From Gammaproteobacteria bacterium (GTDB lineage Bacteria > Pseudomonadota > Gammaproteobacteria > S012-40): a DNA stretch of 17,048 nucleotides. The number at the start of each line of letters is the position of its first letter. Position 1 is the stretch's first letter. Shown here one piece after another: positions 12,326-17,048 of this stretch. The notes under the pieces are model-generated. The model was not told where the DNA came from. It did no database searches and saw only the letters and a list, made by a program, of their open reading frames with translations. The stretch covers positions 1 to 17,048 of the forward strand of contig JALSHN010000223.1 in the NCBI GenBank assembly GCA_026982215.1, read 5' to 3'. The translations under genes were made by a program, and so were the position numbers.

Positions 12326-13362
12326 GAGGGGATCACCACCGCGGGTTCATCCTCGCCGCGCGGGACGATGCGGCCGATCTCCCAAGCCGTCTCCCCGGCG
12401 GCGCGCAGGTGGCGCAGGGCGCGTTCTGCATCACATTTGGAGACCACCACCACCATGCCGATGCCGCAGTTGAAGGTGCGGTACATCTCCTGGTCGTCGA
12501 TCTGGGCGGTCTCCTGGATCCAGTGGAACACCGGCGGGCGCTCCCAGGCCTGAGCGTCGATCTCGGCCTTGAGCTCCTCGGGGAGGACACGAGGGAGATT
12601 CTCCAGCAGGCCGCCCCCGGTGATGTGTGCCAGGGCGTGCAGGCGCACCTTGTCCATCAGCCGGCGGATCGCCCGGACGTAGATGCGGGTGGGAGCCAGC
12701 AGCGCCTCGCCGAGGGTGGTGGTGCCGAGGGGGGCATCGAGGTCGGTGCCGTAGACCTCCACCAGCTTGCGGATGAGGGAATAGCCGTTGGCATGGGGGC
12801 CGGAGGAGGCGAGGCCGATGAGGCGGTCACCGGCGCGTACCCGGGAACCGTCGAGGATCTCGCTCCGCTCCACCACCCCGACACAGAAGCCGGCCAGGTC
12901 GTATTCGCCGGGGGCATAGAGCCCAGGCATCTCCGCGGTCTCGCCGCCCACCAGGGCACACTCCGCTTGTTCACAGCCACGGCCGATGCCTTCCACCACC
13001 GCCCGGGCGGTTTCCAGCTCCAGTTTGCCGGTGGCGAAGTAGTCGAGGAAGAACAGGGGCTCGGCGCCGCTCACCAGGATGTCGTTGACGCACATGGCAA
13101 CCAAGTCGATGCCGATGGTGTCATGGCGTTCCATCCGCCAGGCCAGTTTGAGCTTGGTGCCGACGCCGTCGGTGCCGGAGACCAGCACTGGCTCCCGGTA
13201 ACGGCCAGAGGGGATCTGGAACAGGGCGCCGAAGCCGCCGAGACCGTCCAGCACCCCGGGGCGCCGGGTGCGGGCGGCGATGGGTTTGATGAGATCCACC
13301 AAACGGTTGCCGGCATCGATGTCCACGCCCGCGTCGCGGTAGCTGATGGGGGTCTTGGCCAT
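12322..13362 (-). CDS. purM: Phosphoribosylformylglycinamidine cyclo-ligase (AIR synthetase)
   Basis: A 346-residue AIR synthetase that closes the imidazole ring of FGAM using ATP, the fifth step of IMP synthesis. Family segments in order are ISYRDAGVDIDAGN (6-19), the Gly-rich VSGTDGVGTKLKLA (about 61-74), IGIDLVAMCVNDILVSGAEPLFFLDYFA, LVGGETAEMPG and LIGLASSGPHANGYSLIRK. HITGGGLLENLPRVLP and FNCGIGMVVVV follow in the C-terminal domain. Length is the same as the E. coli enzyme (345). ATG 13362 begins the conserved KTPISYRDAG start; the upstream sequence is a weak ribosome site. It is the promoter-proximal gene of purM-purN-PAP2 and is divergent from the DUF2066 gene with a 74-base gap. I found no PurR-like operator there. 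Confidence 0.97.
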   Translation of the reverse strand: MAKTPISYRDAGVDIDAGNRLVDLIKPIAARTRRPGVLDGLGGFGALFQIPSGRYREPVLVSGTDGVGTKLKLAWRMERHDTIGIDLVAMCVNDILVSGAEPLFFLDYFATGKLELETARAVVEGIGRGCEQAECALVGGETAEMPGLYAPGEYDLAGFCVGVVERSEILDGSRVRAGDRLIGLASSGPHANGYSLIRKLVEVYGTDLDAPLGTTTLGEALLAPTRIYVRAIRRLMDKVRLHALAHITGGGLLENLPRVLPEELKAEIDAQAWERPPVFHWIQETAQIDDQEMYRTFNCGIGMVVVVSKCDAERALRHLRAAGETAWEIGRIVPRGEDEPAVVIPS

Positions 13363-13395
13363 GGCTCGAGGACCTGGTGTTGCGGAAGGGGCGCA

Positions 13396-13424
13396 AGTAT
13401 AAGGGAATCGCGTGGCTGTGATAA
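13396..13424 (-). promoter_or_regulatory. Candidate sigma70 promoter for purM-purN-PAP2
   Basis: Read on the minus strand, TTATCA (13424-13419; 4 of 6 to the -35 consensus) and TATACT (13401-13396; 5 of 6 to the -10 consensus) are separated by exactly 17 bases. Transcription would begin near 13389 and give a leader of about 27 bases before the purM ATG. On the opposite strand the same bases read TGTGATAAG, a weak extended -10 that could serve the divergent DUF2066 operon, so the two promoters may overlap. Confidence 0.5.
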
Positions 13425-13436
13425 GGTAGGCGCCCC

Positions 13437-14495
13437 ATGGAGTCGTCGTTGCCGCCCATGCGCCGAATCGTCCTCGTCTCGTTGTGGTTGCTGTTCTCCC
13501 TCCCCGCGGCCGCGGTGGAGGTGCCGGGGTTGTTCACCGTCTCCGTGCCCGTCTCCGGGCAGGGTGCCGAGGAGCGGGAGGGGGCGTTGTATGCCGCTTT
13601 CTCCCGTTTGTTGGTGCGCATCGGTTCGGGGCGGGGCATGCTGGAGGACGAACGCGCCTTGGCCCTGCTCCAGCGCGCCCCGCGTTTCATGGAACAGTAT
13701 CGCTACCGCCAGACTCCCGAGAGTTTGGTATTGGAGGTCCGTTTCGATCCCCGGGCGGTGGAACGCGCGCTGTTGGAGCAGGGTCTTCCTTTGTGGGGGC
13801 ATACCCGTCCGCTGACCTTGGCCTGGGTGGTGGTCCAGGAGGGCGGTCAGCGCCGCTTGATCAACGAAGACAACGCCCATTCGCTGCTGGCGGCGATGCG
13901 CCGTGAGAGTGCCGAACGGGCCTTGCCGTTGTCGTTCCCGCTGCTGGATCTGGAAGACCAGATGGCCTTGAGCGTCACCGATGTCTGGGGTGGGTTCGTG
14001 GATCGCATCATGGCGGCCTCTGCGCGTTATGGCGCCGAGGCGGTGCTGGTGGGACGTCTCTATCGGGATCTCACCACCCATCGCTGGCAGGGGCGCTGGT
14101 TCCTGCTGGAGGGGGGGCGGGTGGTGGATCGCTGGGTGGTGAGCGGTCCGTTGGACTGGGTGGCCGCCGAAGGGGTGGCACGGACCGCCGATGTCTTGGC
14201 CGCCCGTTATGCCCAGCGCCTGGATCGTTCCGAAGGGGTGCGCCTGTGGGTGACCGGGGTGACCGGCCTGGCCGATTACGCCCGGGTGCAGCGCTATGTG
14301 GAGGGGTTGACGGTGGTGGAACGGGTCCAGCCGGTGGAGGTGGACGGCGGGCGTCTGGCGCTGGAGCTGCGGCTGCGGGGGGAGGTGGGCGCCCTGGTCC
14401 AGGCCTTCGCCCTGGGAGGGGTGTTGGTGCCCGCTGCTACGGCGTCCGAGCGTGCGGAAACGGATGTGCTGGAATATCGGCTCTTGCCGCCATGA
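13437..14495 (+). CDS. DUF2066 domain protein, probably exported
   Basis: A 352-residue protein with an N-terminal signal peptide (RRIVLVSLWLLFSLPAAA, cleavage probably before VEVPG). The mature part starts with the family's VPGLFTVSVPVSGQG segment and a helix-rich YAAFSRLLVRIGSGRGML region. A central ARYGAEAVLVGRLYRD strand-helix motif and a C-terminal repeat-like domain (VRLWVTGVTGLADYARVQRYVEGL) follow. This is the DUF2066 pattern: periplasmic, unknown function, conserved next to purM and hda in gammaproteobacteria. Two starts are possible: ATG 13437 (AAGG 10 bases upstream) or ATG 13458, which gives a more compact signal peptide. Neither has a strong ribosome site. It is the first gene of a plus-strand operon and overlaps the next gene as ATGA. 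Confidence 0.85.
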   Translation: MESSLPPMRRIVLVSLWLLFSLPAAAVEVPGLFTVSVPVSGQGAEEREGALYAAFSRLLVRIGSGRGMLEDERALALLQRAPRFMEQYRYRQTPESLVLEVRFDPRAVERALLEQGLPLWGHTRPLTLAWVVVQEGGQRRLINEDNAHSLLAAMRRESAERALPLSFPLLDLEDQMALSVTDVWGGFVDRIMAASARYGAEAVLVGRLYRDLTTHRWQGRWFLLEGGRVVDRWVVSGPLDWVAAEGVARTADVLAARYAQRLDRSEGVRLWVTGVTGLADYARVQRYVEGLTVVERVQPVEVDGGRLALELRLRGEVGALVQAFALGGVLVPAATASERAETDVLEYRLLPP

Positions 14496-15049
14496 TCGCC
14501 TTGCGGCAGCTGCCCAACCTGCTGAGCGCGCTGCGCATCCTGTTGGTTATTCCCATCGTCGCCCTGCTGATGAACCATGCCTTCGCATGGGCGCTGCTGC
14601 TGTTCGCCGTCGCCGGGGTGAGTGATGCCTTGGATGGTTGGTTGGCCAAGCGCTACGGCTGGACCAGCCGGCTGGGCTCGGTGCTGGATCCGGTGGCCGA
14701 CAAGTTGTTGTTGGTGAGCAGTTATCTGGTGTTGGGGGCCCTGGGGCTGGTGCCGTGGTGGTTGGTGGTGGCGGTTCTGGGGCGGGATCTGGTGATCGTC
14801 GCCGGGGCGCTGGCCTATCACTATCTGGTGGGGCCTTACGAGATGGAGCCCAGCGTGCTCAGCAAGCTCAATACCGCCATGCAGATCGCCCTGGTGCTGT
14901 TGGTGGTGCTGAACCAGGTATTGGATTGGCTGAGCATCCAGACGGTGTTGCTGGCCTTCTGGGCGGTGCTGGCCACGACGATCGCCAGCGGCCTCAATTA
15001 TGTGATCACTTGGAGCTGGCGGGCATGGCGGACGAAGCGCAGCGGATGA
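14492..15049 (+). CDS. CDP-alcohol phosphatidyltransferase family protein (PgsA-like)
   Basis: A 185-residue integral membrane enzyme of the CDP-alcohol phosphatidyltransferase family, which joins a CDP-linked lipid to an alcohol. The catalytic metal-binding motif is intact: SDALDGWLAKRYGW (44-57) continuing to GSVLDPVADK (62-71), with Asp45, Asp48, Asp66 and Asp70. The usual Ala-Arg in the middle of the motif is Ala-Lys here. About five to six membrane helices follow. The length suits a PgsA-type phosphatidylglycerophosphate synthase or cardiolipin-synthase-like enzyme, but many genomes carry pgsA elsewhere (beside uvrC). This copy in the DUF2066-AI-2E-hda context could be a second, specialised enzyme, so I withhold a symbol. 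The start overlaps the DUF2066 stop as ATGA and its stop overlaps the permease ATG. Confidence 0.88.
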   Translation: MIALRQLPNLLSALRILLVIPIVALLMNHAFAWALLLFAVAGVSDALDGWLAKRYGWTSRLGSVLDPVADKLLLVSSYLVLGALGLVPWWLVVAVLGRDLVIVAGALAYHYLVGPYEMEPSVLSKLNTAMQIALVLLVVLNQVLDWLSIQTVLLAFWAVLATTIASGLNYVITWSWRAWRTKRSG

Positions 15050-16095
15050 GCGACGGGCAGCGCCTGTTCCTGCTGTTGGCCTTGTCGGCCGTCGCCGGAC
15101 TGCTCTATCTGCTGGCACCGGTACTCACCCCCTTCGCCGTCTCGGCATTGTTGGCCTACATGGGGGACCCCCTGGTGGACCGTCTGGAACGGCACCTGCC
15201 GCGCTGGCTGGCGGTGACCGTGGTGTTCGTGGTGATCTTCCTCGCCCTCATCGCCGTGCTGTTGGTGCTGCTGCCGTTGGTGGAGCGCCAGATCGGCGCC
15301 CTGGTGGCCAAGCTGCCGCTCTATTGGCAGCGCATCCAGGAGCACGTCCTGCCGTGGGTGGGTCAGCGATTGGGGCTGGAGGCCGAACTGGCCGACCTGG
15401 CCGCTTTGCCGCAGATCCTGGCGCAACACTGGCGTGAGGCCGGGGGAGTGGCCAAGGGGGTGGTGAGCGCGGTATCCAAATCGGGGCTGGCACTGTTGGG
15501 TTGGTTGGCCAACCTGTTGCTGGTGCCGGTGATCACTTTCTATCTGCTGCGTGACTGGGATCTGTTGGTCGCCCGGGTACGCGAATTGTTGCCCCGGCGA
15601 CTGGAACCCACCGTCGTGCGCTTGGCGCGCGATTCCGACGAGGTGCTGGGGGCCTTCCTGCGTGGCCAGTTGCTGGTGATGTTGGCACTGGCGCTGGTGT
15701 ACAGCGTGGGGCTCGCGCTGGTGGGGCTGGATTTCGCCCTGCTCATCGGGCTCGTTGCCGGCCTGGTGAGTTTCGTCCCCTATCTCGGTTTTCTGGTGGG
15801 GATCCTGCTGGCCGGCATCGCCGCCCTGCTGCAGTTCCAGGACGCCTTCATCCTGTTGCCGGTGGCGGCAGTGTTCGCCGTGGGCCAAGCGCTGGAGGGC
15901 ATGGTGCTCACCCCCTGGCTGGTGGGGGATCGCATTGGCCTGCACCCGGTGGCGGTGATCTTCGCGGTGCTGGCCGGCGGGCAATTGTTTGGCTTTTTCG
16001 GCGTGCTGCTCGCCCTGCCGATGGCGGCAGTGGTGATGGTGATCCTGCGTTACGCCCACGAACGCTATCTCAACAGTCGCCTCTACGCCCCTTGA
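15046..16095 (+). CDS. AI-2E family transporter (PF01594 permease)
   Basis: A 349-residue polytopic membrane protein of the AI-2E/PerM family. Its features are three N-terminal spans with the family's LLAYMGDPLVDRLER loop, a long amphipathic periplasmic or cytosolic region (about 85-150), FYLLRDWDLL, and GAFLRGQLLVMLALALVYSVGL. The hallmark PYLGFLVGILLAGIAALLQF comes next, then EGMVLTPWLVGDRIGLHP and a final pair of spans. Members have been linked to autoinducer-2 export or Na+/H+ antiport, but most, including this hda-linked clade, have no confirmed substrate. ATG 15046 overlaps the preceding stop as ATGA and is preferred. An in-frame ATG at 15025 with GGAG nine bases upstream would add seven residues and is a real alternative. 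hda follows 6 bases after the stop. Confidence 0.9.
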   Translation: MSDGQRLFLLLALSAVAGLLYLLAPVLTPFAVSALLAYMGDPLVDRLERHLPRWLAVTVVFVVIFLALIAVLLVLLPLVERQIGALVAKLPLYWQRIQEHVLPWVGQRLGLEAELADLAALPQILAQHWREAGGVAKGVVSAVSKSGLALLGWLANLLLVPVITFYLLRDWDLLVARVRELLPRRLEPTVVRLARDSDEVLGAFLRGQLLVMLALALVYSVGLALVGLDFALLIGLVAGLVSFVPYLGFLVGILLAGIAALLQFQDAFILLPVAAVFAVGQALEGMVLTPWLVGDRIGLHPVAVIFAVLAGGQLFGFFGVLLALPMAAVVMVILRYAHERYLNSRLYAP

Positions 16096-16101
16096 CGGAT
16101 A

Positions 16102-16833
16102 ATGGCCGAGCAGCTTCCTCTCACCTTGGCGCTGGATGAACAGGCCCGCTTCGAGAATTTCTATCCCGGCCCCAACGGTGAGCTGGTGGAGCGCCTGCGG
16201 GGTCTCGCCGAGGGCGAAACCGGTGTCTTGTATCTCTGGGGGGCGCCGGGCAGTGGCCGCTCCCATCTGCTTCAGGCCGCCTGTCATCATTGCAGTGTCC
16301 GCGGCGGCGCCAGCCTCTGTCTCGATCTCTCCTCGCCCGGCGAGTGGGCGCCGGAGCTGCTGGACGGTCTGGAGGGGCTGGATCTGGTCTGCCTCGACGA
16401 ATCCTGGCGCCTTGCCGGGAAGGCGGATTGGGAGCGGGCGTTGTTCCATCTCTACAACCGCTGTCGGGAGCGGGGCACACCTTTGGTGATCAGTGGCGAT
16501 GCCGCCCCGGCGCACAGCGCCTTTCAGCTCCCCGACCTCCGCTCACGGCTCGGATGGGACTGGGTCTATCGTCTCCAGCCCCTGAGTGATGCCGACAAGG
16601 CCGAGGCCTTGGTGTACCTGGCCGCGCTCCGTGGCCTCGATCTGCCCAAGGAGACGGCCCATTACCTGTTGCGCCGCTGCCCGCGCGACATGGCCACTTT
16701 GCGGCATCTGTTGCGTGCCTTGGATACGGCCTCCCTCGCCTCGCGTCGGGCGCTCACCATCCCCTTCGTCAATGCCTTTCTCGCACGCAATCCCCGCTGG
16801 CAGACCCAGGCCGGCCTGTTCGATGCCTTGTGA
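16102..16833 (+). CDS. hda: DnaA regulatory inactivator Hda
   Basis: A 243-residue DnaA-related AAA+ protein. Hda with the DNA-loaded sliding clamp stimulates ATP hydrolysis by DnaA and prevents re-initiation of replication. The N-terminus has QLPLTL (4-9), which fits the clamp-binding motif placed at this position in Hda. The Walker A equivalent is GAPGSGRS (47-54) with Arg in place of Lys, as is normal for Hda. Walker B is LVCLDE (95-100). The box VII segment PDLRSRLGWDW carries the arginine-finger candidates Arg147 and Arg149. The final helices resemble DnaA domain III, and there is no DnaA-type DNA-binding domain IV. Length is close to E. coli Hda (about 233). ATG 16102 lies 6 bases after the permease stop and has no strong ribosome site. 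It converges on the wrbA-like gene after a 7-base gap. Confidence 0.94.
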   Translation: MAEQLPLTLALDEQARFENFYPGPNGELVERLRGLAEGETGVLYLWGAPGSGRSHLLQAACHHCSVRGGASLCLDLSSPGEWAPELLDGLEGLDLVCLDESWRLAGKADWERALFHLYNRCRERGTPLVISGDAAPAHSAFQLPDLRSRLGWDWVYRLQPLSDADKAEALVYLAALRGLDLPKETAHYLLRRCPRDMATLRHLLRALDTASLASRRALTIPFVNAFLARNPRWQTQAGLFDAL

Positions 16834-16840
16834 GAGGAAT

Positions 16841-17048
16841 TCAATCCGCCAATCGCAACGCCAGTAGGGCCACCCGTCGTCCCAGGGCCTGGCACAGGCT
16901 GGCCTCGTTCTCGTCCAGGGAGCGGTCACCGTCCACCCCCGCCCAGTGGGAGGCACCGTAGGGGGTGCCGCCGCCGGTGGTGGTGTTGAGCGCCGCTTCG
17001 GTGTAGGGCAAGCCGGCGATCACCATGCCGTGATGCAGTAATGGCAGC
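16841..17048 (-). CDS. wrbA: WrbA-type NAD(P)H:quinone oxidoreductase, C-terminal part
   Basis: Only the last 68 or so residues are in the window; the gene continues beyond base 17048, and the frame reads from 17047 on the minus strand. The visible sequence LPLLHHGMVIAGLPYTEAAL followed by TGGGTPYGASHWAGVDGDRSLDENE and a final RRVALLALRL helix matches the C-terminus of flavodoxin-fold WrbA/type IV NAD(P)H:quinone oxidoreductases. The HHGMVI strand and GGTPYGA loop are the most conserved elements and help form the FMN and NADH site. The product is a cytosolic FMN enzyme reducing quinones by two electrons. I recall a wrbA homologue next to the AI-2E/hda genes in Pseudomonas, followed by arsenate reductase, which supports the call. 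The gene is convergent with hda and no terminator is visible between them. Confidence 0.88.
   Translation of the reverse strand, partial: LPLLHHGMVIAGLPYTEAALNTTTGGGTPYGASHWAGVDGDRSLDENEASLCQALGRRVALLALRLAD

Noticed and set aside
14998..16515. A 505-codon open frame antisense to the permease and hda
   Set aside because: It is rich in Gln, His and Pro with no domain, lies opposite two well-supported genes, and is typical of shadow frames in GC-rich DNA.

Overview
The window is about 17 kb of GC-rich, densely coding chromosomal DNA. It most likely comes from a gammaproteobacterium. The best taxonomic signal is the right third: purN-purM, then divergent DUF2066, AI-2E permease, hda and a wrbA-type quinone reductase, an arrangement I recall from Pseudomonas and other gammaproteobacteria. 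The mrp-dcd pair fits too. The high GC and the arsenosugar-type genes would suit a sulfur-oxidiser-like lineage (Chromatiales/Ectothiorhodospirales), but that is inference only. I see no insertion sequences, CRISPR arrays, rRNA or tRNA.

Layout. (1) 1-1935: the end of an arsenosugar-type locus, with the C-terminus of an ArsM-like methyltransferase ending in a Cys-rich tail, a TIGR04283-type glycosyltransferase and a TIGR04282-type transferase. A 227-base gap between the two transferases holds a sigma70-like promoter, a strong intrinsic terminator and a 10-base inverted repeat, so it may encode a small RNA or a regulated leader. (2) 1948-4375, minus strand: alpha/beta hydrolase, a small HNH nuclease overlapping it by 4 bases, and a VanZ-like membrane protein. 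(3) 4410-6061, plus strand: mrp (Fe-S carrier ATPase) and dcd (dCTP deaminase), overlapping by 4 bases. (4) 6065-11681: a block that looks like a lipid-linked sugar pathway. On the minus strand are a PF03706 flippase-like protein, a PAP2 phosphatase, an ArnC/GtrB-like polyprenyl-phosphate glycosyltransferase and an exported DUF3108 protein. Diverging from these is an ArnT-like GT39 transferase. A second PAP2 phosphatase is attached to the end of the purine operon. (5) 11678-13362, minus strand: purM-purN. (6) 13437-16833, plus strand: DUF2066, CDP-alcohol phosphatidyltransferase, AI-2E permease and hda. (7) The window ends inside a convergent wrbA-like gene.

How the genes may work together. 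In block 4 the GT2 enzyme would charge undecaprenyl phosphate with a sugar. The PF03706 protein could help move it across the inner membrane, the GT39 enzyme would transfer the sugar to an envelope acceptor, and the PAP2 enzymes would dephosphorylate the spent carrier or the acceptor lipid. The sugar and the acceptor cannot be read from this window. The block sits between DUF3108 and purN, which I recall as neighbours in pseudomonads, so it looks like an insertion into a conserved neighbourhood. It is the best candidate here for an uncharacterised system.

A recurrent architectural feature is translational coupling: at least nine same-strand gene junctions overlap by 4 to 8 bases (ATGA, GTGA or ATGGATGA).
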